The notes under the pieces were generated by a model. It did not search any database. It saw only the letters and a program-made list of their open reading frames with translations, and was not told the DNA's origin. This document shows positions 20,893 through 29,968 of a stretch of DNA of 64,000 nt, piece after piece. The stretch is from Pseudomonas hydrolytica (GTDB lineage Bacteria > Pseudomonadota > Gammaproteobacteria > Pseudomonadales > Pseudomonadaceae): positions 3,534,001 to 3,598,000 of the forward strand of contig NZ_CP099397.1 of the NCBI RefSeq assembly GCF_021495345.1. Direction: 5' to 3'. Every line of letters starts with the position of its first letter. The stretch's first letter is position 1. The position numbers and the translations under genes were made by a program.

Positions 20893-23112
20893 ATGCTCAA
20901 TGGAGAACAATGGAGCCAGCTGCTCCGCGGTTTCATCGACGAAGCCGGCGACCTGATCAAACAGGCCGAGGAGTACCTGCTGCAGCTGGACCAGACGCCC
21001 GAGGACGAGGATGCCGTCAACGGCCTGTTTCGCGCCATGCACACCCTCAAGGGCTCGGCCGGACTGTTCTCCCTGACGCCACTGGTCAGCTTCACCCATC
21101 ACCTGGAAAGCCTGCTGATGTCGGTGCGCGACAGCCAGCGCAAGCTGGAGCCGGCCCTGGTCTCGCTGATGCTGCGCTGCCTGGATGAAATCGCCACCAT
21201 GGTGGCGCTGATCGATGTCGACTCCGGCGAGCTGCCGGTAGACGAGACGCACCAGAACGAACTGCTCGCCGCCCTCGCCGCCTACGGCGCGCCCGCAAGC
21301 GTCGAGCCTGCCGCCGCACCAGCCGCCGCTTCTCCACGCCCCTGTGCGCAACGTGGCGCCTTCGAGCGCTGCGCCGGCTGCGACGCGGATGGCGCCTGGC
21401 ACATTTCCCTGCGATTCGAAGCGGACCTGCTGCGCAACGGCTTCGATCCGGCGTCCTTCGTCCGCTACCTGACGCGTCTGGGCGACATCCTTCGCCTCGA
21501 AGTGATCGACGAGGCCCTGCCCTCGCTGGCCGAGATGGACCCGGAAAGCTGCTACATCGGTCTGGAGATCGACCTGTGCAGCGAGGCCAGCAAGGCCGAG
21601 ATAGAGGAAGTCTTCGAATTCATCCACGACTTCTGCACCCTGCGCATCCTGCCGCCGCACAGCGCCCAGGAGGACTATCTGCGACTGATTCAGGAGCTGC
21701 CGGAAACCGACCAGCGCATCGGCAGCATGCTGATCGCCAGCGGCCTGCTCACCGAGCACGAGCTCAACCAGGGCCTGGCCCTGCAGGCACAGGCAGAGCC
21801 GGAAAAGGCGCCACTGGGCAGCGTGCTGGTGGAAGAAGGCATGGTTGCGCCGCAGGTGGTCAATGCCGCCCTGGCCAAACAACAGTCGGTCCGCGAAAAA
21901 CGCAGCCAGGAAAGCACGCAGATCCGCGTCGCCGCGCACAAGCTCGACGAGCTGATCAACCTGGTCGGTGAGCTGGTGATCAGCGCCGCCGGCGCCCAGC
22001 TGCGCGCCCAGGCCCACGGCGATGCCGGCTGCGTGGAAAGCACCCAGACCGTCAACCAGCACGTCGAGCAGATCCGCGAGGCGGCGCTGAAACTGCGCAT
22101 GATCGAGATCGGCGACACCTTCAACCGCTTCCACCGGGTGGTGCGCGATGTCAGCCAACAGCTGGGCAAGGACATTCGCCTGCAGATCCGCGGCGCCGAT
22201 ACCGAGCTGGACAAGTCGGTGATCGACAAGCTCGCTGACCCGCTCACCCACCTAGTGCGCAACGCCATCGACCACGGCATCGAGTCCGCCGAGCAGCGTC
22301 TGGCCGCCGGCAAGCCGGCCGAAGGCCAGCTGCAGCTCAACGCCTACCACGAATCGGGAATGATCGTCATCGAAGTGGCCGACGACGGCCGCGGGCTGAA
22401 TACCGAGCGCATCCGCCAGAAGGCCATCGATCGCGGCCTGATCGACGCCCAGGCCAACCTGGCCGAACCGGACATCCACGCCCTGGTGTTCGCCGCCGGC
22501 TTCTCCACCGCCGACAGCGTCTCCGACCTCTCCGGCCGCGGAGTCGGCATGGACGTGGTACGCAGCGTCATCGATGGCCTGCGCGGCAGCATCGAGATCG
22601 ACTCGGTGCTCGGCGCCGGCTGCACCTTCCGCATCCGCCTGCCGCTGACCCTGGCGATCATCGACGGCTTCCTGATCAGCCTCGGCGACGAATATTTCGT
22701 GGTGCCCCTGGACATGGTCACCGAGTGCCTGGAAATGGACGCCGAGCAGCTTGGCGACAGCACCTACGGCTATCTGACCCTGCGTGGCAAACCGCTGCCG
22801 TGCATCTCCCTGGCGGCGCACTTCGATCTGCCGGCCAGCCGCAGCAAGCGCCGCAACATCGTGGTGGTCAACCTCGGCCGGCAACAGGCCGGGCTGGTGG
22901 TCGACCATCTGCACGGCGAACTGCAAACCGTGATCAAGCCGCTCGGCCTGCTGTTCCAGCATCTGCAAGGCATCGGCGGCTCGACCATCCTGGGCAGCGG
23001 GCAGGTCGCGCTGATCCTGGATATACCCAGTCTTTTCCGTCATCTGCAAAACCATGTGGAAGCCAACGGCGGCGATCGTCGCCAGTCGCATCCGCACATC
23101 AGTGGCTCCTGA
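20893..23112 (+). CDS. cheA: Chemotaxis histidine kinase CheA
   Basis: Kinase of 739 residues. Order: Hpt domain with MHTLKGSAGLFSL (His50); a middle region that contains GCDADGAWHISLRFEADLL and, about residues 270-335, a repeat pair (RIGSMLIASGLLTEHELNQG, PLGSVLVEEGMVAPQVVNAA) resembling GspE/MshE N-terminal modules; P3 dimerisation (LDELINLVGELVISAAG); ATPase with N box HLVRNAIDHGIE, G1 VADDGRGLN and G2 LSGRGVGMDVV; C-terminal CheW-like domain (FLISLGDEYFVVPLDMV). No receiver is fused. The central module is unusual for CheA. Confidence 0.95.
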   Translation: MLNGEQWSQLLRGFIDEAGDLIKQAEEYLLQLDQTPEDEDAVNGLFRAMHTLKGSAGLFSLTPLVSFTHHLESLLMSVRDSQRKLEPALVSLMLRCLDEIATMVALIDVDSGELPVDETHQNELLAALAAYGAPASVEPAAAPAAASPRPCAQRGAFERCAGCDADGAWHISLRFEADLLRNGFDPASFVRYLTRLGDILRLEVIDEALPSLAEMDPESCYIGLEIDLCSEASKAEIEEVFEFIHDFCTLRILPPHSAQEDYLRLIQELPETDQRIGSMLIASGLLTEHELNQGLALQAQAEPEKAPLGSVLVEEGMVAPQVVNAALAKQQSVREKRSQESTQIRVAAHKLDELINLVGELVISAAGAQLRAQAHGDAGCVESTQTVNQHVEQIREAALKLRMIEIGDTFNRFHRVVRDVSQQLGKDIRLQIRGADTELDKSVIDKLADPLTHLVRNAIDHGIESAEQRLAAGKPAEGQLQLNAYHESGMIVIEVADDGRGLNTERIRQKAIDRGLIDAQANLAEPDIHALVFAAGFSTADSVSDLSGRGVGMDVVRSVIDGLRGSIEIDSVLGAGCTFRIRLPLTLAIIDGFLISLGDEYFVVPLDMVTECLEMDAEQLGDSTYGYLTLRGKPLPCISLAAHFDLPASRSKRRNIVVVNLGRQQAGLVVDHLHGELQTVIKPLGLLFQHLQGIGGSTILGSGQVALILDIPSLFRHLQNHVEANGGDRRQSHPHISGS

Positions 23113-23125
23113 GGAGTAACCCACC

Positions 23126-24769
23126 ATGCAATTCATCCGCAATCTCAAGATCGGTGTCAGGCTGATCGCCGGCTTTACCCTGGTGGTGATCCTCACGGTC
23201 GCCATCGGTGCGCTGGGCATCCGCAACCTGGCCGAGGTCAGCCATCTGTCCGATCGCATGTACGAGAACGACATGCTCGGCCTGAACGCGCTGCAGGAAG
23301 CAAACACCCAGCTGATCGTCGCCGGCCGCTCGCTGCGCGCCGCGCTGCTGGCCAGTGACGAAGCGGCTCGCGACACGGCCGCCAACAGGGCCTTCAAGGC
23401 GCTGGGCGATACCAAGGCGCTGGTGGAGCAATCGAAGAACTCCTTCATCACCGACGAGGGCAAGGCCTTCGTCAATCGCCTGGATCAACCGCTGAACGAT
23501 TACGCCGTGCTGCTGGAACAGCTGCTCAGGTCCTACCTGGCTTCCGGTACCCTGGCCACGGAAACCGGCATCAGCGCGCAGATGCCGGAGCTGTCCCGCC
23601 GCGGCGAGATCATCGACAACCTGCTCAGCGAGGTGGTCAGCCACAAGCGTGACCGGGCCCAGGAAGCCAACCAGCAGATCAACCAGATCTACACCAGTTC
23701 GCGTACCCAGATGATCGTCCTGATCCTGATCGCCGCAGTGCTCGGCTTCGCCATCGGCATCTTCATCACCCGCTCCATCTCACGACCACTGAACCGTGCA
23801 GTGGGCGTGGCCAACAGCCTCGCAGAGGGCGACCTGACGGTCAGCGTCGAGGCCGACAGCCGCGACGAGACCGGCCGCCTGCTCGCTTCGATGCAGCATA
23901 TGACCGAGCGCCTGCGCACCGTCATGGCCGACGTGCGCAGCGCTGCCGACTCGCTGTCCTCGGCGTCCGAGGAGGTCAGCGCCACCTCGCAGTCGCTGAG
24001 CCAGGCCGCCACCGAACAGGCCGCCAGCGTCGAGGAAACCACCGCCTCGGTGGAGCAGATGTCCGCCTCCATCGCGCAGAACACCGAGAGCGCGCAGATC
24101 ACCGACGGCATCGCCGGCAAGGCCGCCAACGATGCGGTGCAAGGTGGCCAGGCGGTACGCGACATGGTGCTGGCCATGAAGCAGATCGCCGACAAGATCG
24201 GCATCATCGACGACATCGCCTATCAGACCAACCTGCTGGCCCTCAACGCAGCCATCGAAGCGGCGCGCGCCGGTGACCACGGCAAGGGCTTCGCGGTGGT
24301 CGCGGCCGAGGTGCGCAAGCTTGCCGAACGCAGCCAGGTGGCCGCCCAGGAGATCGGTGGCGTGGCCAGCAACAGCGTGCACCTGGCCGAACAGGCCGGC
24401 GCCCTGCTCGACCAGATCGTGCCGAACATCCAGAAGACCTCGGACCTGGTGCAGGAGATCACCGCTGCCTCGCAGGAGCAGAGCACCGGCGCCGGGCAGA
24501 TCAACATCGCCATGGGTCAGATGAACCAGATCACCCAGCAGAACGCTTCGGCCTCCGAGGAGCTGGCCGCCACCGCCGAGGAGATGAACGCCCAGGCCAG
24601 CCAGTTGCAGGAGCTGATCAGCTATTTCCGCCTGGGCACCAGCAGCCCCGCCAAGGCGCCACGGCGCGACGAGCGCAGCCCGAGCAACGTGCGCGAACTG
24701 CGCCGCAACAGCGAACGCAAGGCGCCTGCGGCCCCGGCCGATGAAGGCCAGTTCGTCAACTTCAACTGA
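23126..24769 (+). CDS. Methyl-accepting chemotaxis protein with four-helix periplasmic domain
   Basis: Receptor of 547 residues: TM1 about residues 10-30 ([18 protein letters not shown]), a helical periplasmic domain of about 160 residues of the 4HB_MCP type, TM2 about 192-212 ([20 protein letters not shown]), HAMP ([20 protein letters not shown]) and a signalling hairpin with tip [20 protein letters not shown]. The C-terminus ends GQFVNFN and has no xWxxF pentapeptide tether for CheR. It lies between cheA and cheW, so it probably supplies the sensory input for this cluster. Ligand unknown. Confidence 0.95.
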   Translation: MQFIRNLKIGVRLIAGFTLVVILTVAIGALGIRNLAEVSHLSDRMYENDMLGLNALQEANTQLIVAGRSLRAALLASDEAARDTAANRAFKALGDTKALVEQSKNSFITDEGKAFVNRLDQPLNDYAVLLEQLLRSYLASGTLATETGISAQMPELSRRGEIIDNLLSEVVSHKRDRAQEANQQINQIYTSSRTQMIVLILIAAVLGFAIGIFITRSISRPLNRAVGVANSLAEGDLTVSVEADSRDETGRLLASMQHMTERLRTVMADVRSAADSLSSASEEVSATSQSLSQAATEQAASVEETTASVEQMSASIAQNTESAQITDGIAGKAANDAVQGGQAVRDMVLAMKQIADKIGIIDDIAYQTNLLALNAAIEAARAGDHGKGFAVVAAEVRKLAERSQVAAQEIGGVASNSVHLAEQAGALLDQIVPNIQKTSDLVQEITAASQEQSTGAGQINIAMGQMNQITQQNASASEELAATAEEMNAQASQLQELISYFRLGTSSPAKAPRRDERSPSNVRELRRNSERKAPAAPADEGQFVNFN

Positions 24770-24779
24770 GGGCCCTGGC

Positions 24780-25289
24780 ATGAACGGTCTATCCGCCAGC
24801 CATCAGGTGGCCCCGCCGGACAGCGTGCAGCACCTGTCGTTTCGCGTGCGCGACGCGCGCTACGCCCTGCCCATCGAGCTGGTGCGGGAAATCATCGAGT
24901 ACGGCCAGGTGACCACGGTGCCGATGATGCCGAGCTTCATCCACGGCGTGATCAACCTGCGCGGCAACGTGGTGCCGGTGCTGGATCTGGCCGCCCGCTT
25001 CGGCTTCGAGCTGACCCAGCCGGGCAAGCGCACCTGCATCGTGATCATCGAGCTGAACCTGGACGAGCAGCAGCAACGCATCGGCCTGGTGGTCGATGCG
25101 GTCGACGCGGTGCTCGACATCGAACCGGGAGAAGTCGAGCAGGCGCCACCGTTCGGCGCCGGCATCCGTACCGACTTCATCGCCGGCATGGCCCGGGACA
25201 ACGGTGGTTTCACCATCATCATCGACGTGCGGCGGGTGCTGTCGCTCGACGATATCCGCCAGTTGAGCCTCGCCCAGCAGGCCAGTTGA
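24780..25289 (+). CDS. cheW: Chemotaxis coupling protein CheW
   Basis: Protein of 169 residues consisting of a CheW beta-barrel domain: LSFRVRDARYALPIELVREI, FIHGVINLRGNVVPVLDLAA, IGLVVDAVDAVLDIEPGEVE and GMARDNGGFTIIIDVRRVL. It links receptors to CheA. The start MNGLSASHQVAPPD lies 10 bases after the MCP stop. Its stop codon overlaps the cheR start by one base, which implies coupled translation. Confidence 0.95.
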   Translation: MNGLSASHQVAPPDSVQHLSFRVRDARYALPIELVREIIEYGQVTTVPMMPSFIHGVINLRGNVVPVLDLAARFGFELTQPGKRTCIVIIELNLDEQQQRIGLVVDAVDAVLDIEPGEVEQAPPFGAGIRTDFIAGMARDNGGFTIIIDVRRVLSLDDIRQLSLAQQAS

Positions 25290-26098
25290 TGCCAACCGGT
25301 CACCTACCCAAGCTCAACGATCAAGACTTCCGCTTCCTCCAGCGCCTGATGCTGGAGGAATCGGGCATTCGCATGGCCGAACAGAAACGCACCCTGGTCG
25401 CAGGGCGCCTGATGGGCCGCCTGCGCTCGCTGCAGTTGCAGGACTACAGCCAGTATCTGCAACTGCTCAACCGGCCGGAGTCGGTGGACGAGCGGCGTAC
25501 CGTGATCGATCTGCTGACCACCAACGAAACCTACTTCTTCCGCGAGCCGCAGCACTTCACCGTGCTCGGCGAATGGGTCGCACGCCAGCGCCGGCCACTG
25601 CACCTGTGGAGCGCCGCCAGCTCCTCCGGCGAGGAGGCCTTCAGCATGGCGATGACCGTGGCCGAGCACGCCCGCACCCAGGACTGGTCGGTATTCGCCA
25701 GCGATATCAGCCGCCGCGTGCTGGAGCGCGCGCGCAGTGCCACCTACTCCATCGACCAGGCCGGGCAGTTCCCCGCCGGCTGGCTCAAGCGTCATTGCCT
25801 GCGCGGCGTGGAGGAAAGCGAGGGGTTGCTGCGCATCAGCCAGCCGCTGCGTCACCGCGTGACCTTCGCCGAGGTCAACCTGATGCGCCCGCTGCCTCAG
25901 GGCATCGGCCCGTTCGACGTGATCTTCCTGCGCAACGTGCTGATCTACTTCGCCGCCGAGCAGAAACGCGAGATCGTCAACCGCCTGCTCGAGCGCCTGC
26001 GCCCGGGCGGTCTGCTATTCATCGGCCACGCCGAAAGCCTACACGGTTTCGGCCTGCCGCTACGCACCCTGCGCCCGTCGGTCTTCGAGCGCCAATGA
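25289..26098 (+). CDS. cheR: Chemotaxis protein methyltransferase CheR
   Basis: SAM-dependent enzyme of 269 residues that methylates receptor glutamates. N-terminal helical CheR_N ([20 protein letters not shown]), then [14 protein letters not shown], the SAM loop [38 protein letters not shown] and [24 protein letters not shown] codon directly precedes the ATG; the ATG overlapping the cheW stop is preferred. Works with CheB encoded 22 bases downstream on the MCPs of this cluster. Confidence 0.95.
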   Translation: MPTGHLPKLNDQDFRFLQRLMLEESGIRMAEQKRTLVAGRLMGRLRSLQLQDYSQYLQLLNRPESVDERRTVIDLLTTNETYFFREPQHFTVLGEWVARQRRPLHLWSAASSSGEEAFSMAMTVAEHARTQDWSVFASDISRRVLERARSATYSIDQAGQFPAGWLKRHCLRGVEESEGLLRISQPLRHRVTFAEVNLMRPLPQGIGPFDVIFLRNVLIYFAAEQKREIVNRLLERLRPGGLLFIGHAESLHGFGLPLRTLRPSVFERQ

Positions 26099-26120
26099 CG
26101 CCACTGCCTGGAGTGCCACC

Positions 26121-27188
26121 ATGCCCAGCGCCGCACAGATCAAGGTATTCATCGTCGACGACTCGGCACTGGTGCGTCAGGTGCTGACGGCCTGCCTGGA
26201 AAGCCATCCGGGCATCGAGGTGATCGGCCAGGCCGCCGACCCGCTGTTCGCCCTGGAAAAGATGCACAGGCAATGGCCCGACGTGCTGGTGCTGGACGTG
26301 GAAATGCCGCGCATGGACGGCATCACCTTCCTGCGCAAGATCATGGCCGAACGGCCGACGCCGGCGATCATCTGCTCCACCCTCACCGAGGCCGGCGCCG
26401 CGGTGACCCTGGATGCACTGGCCGCCGGCGCGGTGGGCGTGTTCACCAAGGCCAGGCTGGGCCTGCGCGAAAGCCTGCAGCAGATGTCCGGCGATCTGAT
26501 CCGCCAGATCGAGATCGCCGCCCGCAGCCAGCCGCGGGCCATGCCGCGCAAGGCCGTGGAAACGGCACCCGTCGCGCCGGCAAAAAGCGAGCGCGCGCCG
26601 GCGGTGCACCTGACCACCACCGACCGCGTGGTGGCGCTGGGCACCTCCACCGGCGGCACCCAGGCCCTGGAGGTGGTGCTGCGCCAACTGCCGGTGGATT
26701 GCCCCGGCATCGTCATCGTCCAGCACATGCCGGAGAAGTTCACCGCCGCCTTCGCCCAGCGCCTGGACAGCGTCTGCGCCATCGAAGTGCGCGAGGCGCG
26801 GCATATGGACCGCGTGCGCCCCGGCCTGGCACTGGTGGCGCCGGGCGGCCGCCACATGCAGCTCAAGCGCAGCGGCGCGCAATACTTCGTCGAAGTGCTC
26901 GACGGCCCGCCGGTCAACCGTCACCGTCCGTCGGTGGACGTGCTGTTCCGCTCGGTGGCCCGGCATGCCGGGCACAATGCGCTGGGGGTGATCATGACCG
27001 GCATGGGCGACGATGGCGCCCGCGGCCTGCTCAGCATGCGCGAAGCCGGCGCACGCACCGTGGCCCAGGACGAGGCCAGCTGCGTGGTCTTCGGCATGCC
27101 CAAGGAGGCCCTGCGCCTGGGTGCGGCGCAAGGCACCGAATCCTTGCAGGGCATACCGCGCTTGATCGAGCAGTACGGGCGTGGCTGA
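26121..27188 (+). CDS. cheB: Protein-glutamate methylesterase/deamidase CheB
   Basis: Protein of 355 residues. Receiver domain at the N-terminus ([40 protein letters not shown]) and a C-terminal methylesterase domain with catalytic serine in [13 protein letters not shown], histidine in [14 protein letters not shown] and aspartate in [15 protein letters not shown]. It removes receptor methyl groups and is activated by phosphorylation from CheA. Last core gene of the cluster; no cheD or separate cheZ follows. Confidence 0.96.
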   Translation: MPSAAQIKVFIVDDSALVRQVLTACLESHPGIEVIGQAADPLFALEKMHRQWPDVLVLDVEMPRMDGITFLRKIMAERPTPAIICSTLTEAGAAVTLDALAAGAVGVFTKARLGLRESLQQMSGDLIRQIEIAARSQPRAMPRKAVETAPVAPAKSERAPAVHLTTTDRVVALGTSTGGTQALEVVLRQLPVDCPGIVIVQHMPEKFTAAFAQRLDSVCAIEVREARHMDRVRPGLALVAPGGRHMQLKRSGAQYFVEVLDGPPVNRHRPSVDVLFRSVARHAGHNALGVIMTGMGDDGARGLLSMREAGARTVAQDEASCVVFGMPKEALRLGAAQGTESLQGIPRLIEQYGRG

Positions 27189-27425
27189 GCCGCCTGGCAT
27201 TGACCGATCCGTCAACCTTGACCTGACATCTCGGCAGCATGGGCTATGCTCAAGTCGGTGCGGCGCCGCATGCTCGATCAATCGGACTCGCAACATATTC
27301 CGCGTCACCCGCCGGTCGGCCGCTAGCCATGGATTTCCGGACTTCCGTCCGGACTAATAGGGAGCGTCCCTCATGCACAGTTCTTGTTTCCGCCCCCATC
27401 TCCGAACCGTCAAGGCGGTGCAGCC

Positions 27426-28070
27426 ATGACCTGCCGGGTATTGCTGGCCGACGACCACGCGGTGATTCGCGCCGGCGTACGCGCGATGATCCAGGACATC
27501 GAGGACTACACCATCGTCGGCGAGGCCGAGGACGGTAAGGAAACCGTGGAGCTGGCCCGCGAGCTGGAGCCGGACATCATCCTGCTGGACATCTCCATGA
27601 AGCGGGTCAGCGGCCTGGAAGCCCTGCAGGTACTGAACCGTCACTCGCCGGACTGCAAGGTGCTGATCCTGTCCATGCACACCGGCCCGGAAGTGGTACT
27701 CGAAGCCCTGCAAAAAGGTGCCCACGGCTACCTGCTCAAGGACGCCGCCGCCTTCGAGCTACGCCTGGCGCTGGAGGCGGTACGCCGCGGCGACCGCTAC
27801 CTGAGCTCGGCCATCGTGCAACCGGTGATCGAACAGGCGGTCTCCAAGGTCAATGCCCACGCCGAGCATGGCCTGACCCAACGCCAGCTGGAGATACTGC
27901 GCCTGATCACCCGCGGCGAATCGACCCGTTCCATCGCCAATGGCCTGGGCCTGAGCGTGAAGACCGTGGAGGCGCACCGCGCGCAGATCATGAAGCGCCT
28001 GCAGATTCATGACGTGCCGAGCCTGGTGCTCTACGCCGTGCGCGAAGGCATCATCAGCCCGGACGACTGA
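27426..28070 (+). CDS. NarL/FixJ-type response regulator
   Basis: Protein of 214 residues starting MTCRVLLADDHAVIRAGVRA. Receiver domain with phospho-acceptor in PDIILLDISMKRVSGLEALQ and lysine in GAHGYLLKDAAAFE, then a LuxR-type helix-turn-helix LTQRQLEILRLITRGESTRS with GLSVKTVEAHRAQIMKRL. The start is 42 bases into a longer open frame. A 237-base gap with a CCGGAC/GTCCGG hairpin at 27337-27352 separates it from cheB. No sensor kinase lies beside it, so its partner is unknown; the chemosensory CheA is a possible donor. Confidence 0.92.
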   Translation: MTCRVLLADDHAVIRAGVRAMIQDIEDYTIVGEAEDGKETVELARELEPDIILLDISMKRVSGLEALQVLNRHSPDCKVLILSMHTGPEVVLEALQKGAHGYLLKDAAAFELRLALEAVRRGDRYLSSAIVQPVIEQAVSKVNAHAEHGLTQRQLEILRLITRGESTRSIANGLGLSVKTVEAHRAQIMKRLQIHDVPSLVLYAVREGIISPDD

Positions 28071-28078
28071 GCGCCGGC

Positions 28079-28981
28079 CTAGCCTGCACCGCCGAGCAGC
28101 GCGCACCCCGGCGGCAGGTGCATGCGCAGCGCTGCCGGGCAGGTCTCGAAGCGCAACCGATTGCTTTGCGTCGGCTCGCCATCGAGATTCAGGGCCAGGC
28201 CTTCCGGCGCCTCCAGCTCGACCTGAGGCAGCCGTGCACGGATCGACACCGTCTCCAGACCGAGCATGCCACCCGACAGCAGGGTGCCGAGGGTCGCCGG
28301 AATGTCCTGCGGCGCCGGCACGATGCACAGGTCGAGCATGCCGTCGTCGGCCAGCGCTTCCGGGCACAGCACGTGGCCGCCCCCGGCCTGACGGCCGTTG
28401 CCGATGCCCATGGCGAGAAAGTCCCCCTCCCACTCGAAACCGGGCCCATGGAAACGGCCGAATGCCGAGCGCAGTTCGGCAAATCGGCTGAGGCCGGTAA
28501 GCAGATAGGCAGCCCCGCCGAAGACCTTCTTCATCTCCTCGGAGGTATGCGCGGTCACGGTGGAGCCAAAGCCGCCAGTGGCCATGTTGAGGAACACCCG
28601 CCCGTCCGCCAGGCCCAGATCCACCGGTCGCGGCTCGACCTCAAGCAGCTGCAGGGCTTCCATCGGTGCCAGCGGCACCCCGGCAGCGCGGGCGAAGTCG
28701 TTGGCCGTGCCCAGCGGCAGCATGGCCAGGCTGGCCTCGGCGCCGGCCTCCAGCATGGCCTCGGCCACATCGCGCAAGGTGCCGTCGCCGCCGCCCGCGA
28801 TCAGAGTCGGGTAGCCGCCGGCCAGCCCCTCCCGCACCAGACGCTCGGCGTCGCCGGCTTCCCAGGTCAGGCGTACCGCCAGCTCCCAGCCCTGCTCGCG
28901 CAGGTTGTGCACTGCCGCCCGCACCTCTTCGTTCAGTGCCTGCTTGCCATGCAGGATCAGCCAGGCCTTGCGCTCGCGCAT
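28079..28981 (-). CDS. yegS: Lipid kinase, diacylglycerol kinase family (YegS type)
   Basis: Protein of 300 residues starting MRERKAWLILHGKQALNEEV. The catalytic domain has the nucleotide-binding TLIAGGGDGTLRDVAEAML and MLPLGTANDFARAAGVPL; the second domain is a beta-sandwich (VFLNMATGGFGSTVTAHTSE, VEHAL-type end region). YegS-like enzymes phosphorylate membrane lipids such as phosphatidylglycerol. It converges with the NarL-type gene, with 8 bases between stops. It corresponds in position to PA3023. Confidence 0.92.
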   Translation of the reverse strand: MRERKAWLILHGKQALNEEVRAAVHNLREQGWELAVRLTWEAGDAERLVREGLAGGYPTLIAGGGDGTLRDVAEAMLEAGAEASLAMLPLGTANDFARAAGVPLAPMEALQLLEVEPRPVDLGLADGRVFLNMATGGFGSTVTAHTSEEMKKVFGGAAYLLTGLSRFAELRSAFGRFHGPGFEWEGDFLAMGIGNGRQAGGGHVLCPEALADDGMLDLCIVPAPQDIPATLGTLLSGGMLGLETVSIRARLPQVELEAPEGLALNLDGEPTQSNRLRFETCPAALRMHLPPGCALLGGAG

Positions 28982-29151
28982 CGCAGTGCTCCTCGTGGGC
29001 CTGGGACAGCCGGAACTCGCCCAGGCAATTTATCCAATTTGCAGATCATTACACTTAAATATTTGCGCTTTTAAATCGATTGAATCAAACAGATCATGAG
29101 CGCCATCGACATCGCACGGGACTGAACCCGTGCATGACTGGAGGATTGACC

Positions 29152-29850
29152 ATGATCGATGTACGTCCGTTCGAACAACTCGGTGGCGCTCACCACGGTT
29201 GGCTGAATGCCCGCCATCACTTTTCCTTCGCCGAATACTACGATGCCGAGCGGATGAACTGGGGCCGCCTGCGCGTCTGGAACGACGATGAGATCGCGCC
29301 GCACTCGGGCTTCCCGCCTCATCCGCACCGCGACATGGAGATCATCACCTACGTTCGCGAAGGGGCGATCAGCCATCAGGACAACCTGGGCAACAAGGGC
29401 CGTACCGAAGCGGGCGACGTGCAGGTGATGAGCGCCGGCACCGGCATCGCCCACAGCGAGTACAACCTGGAGGACGAGACCACCAAGATCTTCCAGATCT
29501 GGATCCAGCCGAACCAGGCCGGGTTGCCGCCGTCCTGGGGCGCCAAGCCGTTCCCCAAAGGCGATCGCTCCGGAGCCTTCGTCACCCTGGCCAGCGGCTA
29601 CGAGGAAGACGTCGACGCCCTGCGCATCCGCACCGATGCGCGCCTGGTAGCGGCCACGGTCAAGGCCGGGCAAAGCGCCGAGTACGTGCTGCAGCCGGGT
29701 CGCAAGGCCTATCTGGTGGGCGCCACCGGCGCCTTCACGGTCAACGGCGTAGCGGCCAAGGCACGCGACGGCGTGGCCATCGCCGATGAAACGCTGATCC
29801 GCATCGAGGCCCAGGAAGACAGCGAAATCGTGCTGGTGGATGTCGCCTGA
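29152..29850 (+). CDS. Pirin family protein (YhaK/quercetinase type cupin)
   Basis: Protein of 232 residues starting MIDVRPFEQLGGAHHGWLNA behind a GGAGG site. Cupin motif 1 is visible as HSGFPPHPHRDMEIITYVRE with metal-binding histidines and the glutamate of AGTGIAHSEYN further on. The C-terminal cupin half lacks clear ligands, as in the family. Members act as metal-dependent quercetin dioxygenases or redox sensors; the cellular role is rarely known. Monocistronic, with a strong terminator. Confidence 0.92.
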   Translation: MIDVRPFEQLGGAHHGWLNARHHFSFAEYYDAERMNWGRLRVWNDDEIAPHSGFPPHPHRDMEIITYVREGAISHQDNLGNKGRTEAGDVQVMSAGTGIAHSEYNLEDETTKIFQIWIQPNQAGLPPSWGAKPFPKGDRSGAFVTLASGYEEDVDALRIRTDARLVAATVKAGQSAEYVLQPGRKAYLVGATGAFTVNGVAAKARDGVAIADETLIRIEAQEDSEIVLVDVA

Positions 29851-29860
29851 TGCCAAACCA

Positions 29861-29892
29861 ATCGCCCTCCGCTTAGGAGGGCGATCTTTTTT
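29861..29892 (+). terminator. Rho-independent terminator after the pirin gene
   Basis: Stem ATCGCCCTCC/GGAGGGCGAT around a 5-base loop, followed by CTTTTTTG. Confidence 0.92.
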
Positions 29893-29952
29893 GTAGGAGC
29901 CAGCTTGCTGGCGATCATCGATTAACGGCATCGCCAGCAAGCCGGCTGCTAC
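29893..29952. repeat. REP-like inverted repeat (GTAGGAGC... type)
   Basis: GTAGGAGCCAGCTTGCTGGC (29893-29912) and its near-inverted partner ending GGCTGCTAC at 29952 face each other across about 15 bases. This GTAGGAGC element is a familiar intergenic repeat of pseudomonads. Confidence 0.85.
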
Positions 29953-29968
29953 GACACCTTCCGCACGC

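Noticed and set aside
27218..27250. TTGACC and TATGCT as a sigma-70 promoter before the NarL-type gene
   Set aside because: The spacer is 21 bases, too long for a normal promoter, and no MerR-type dyad lies between.
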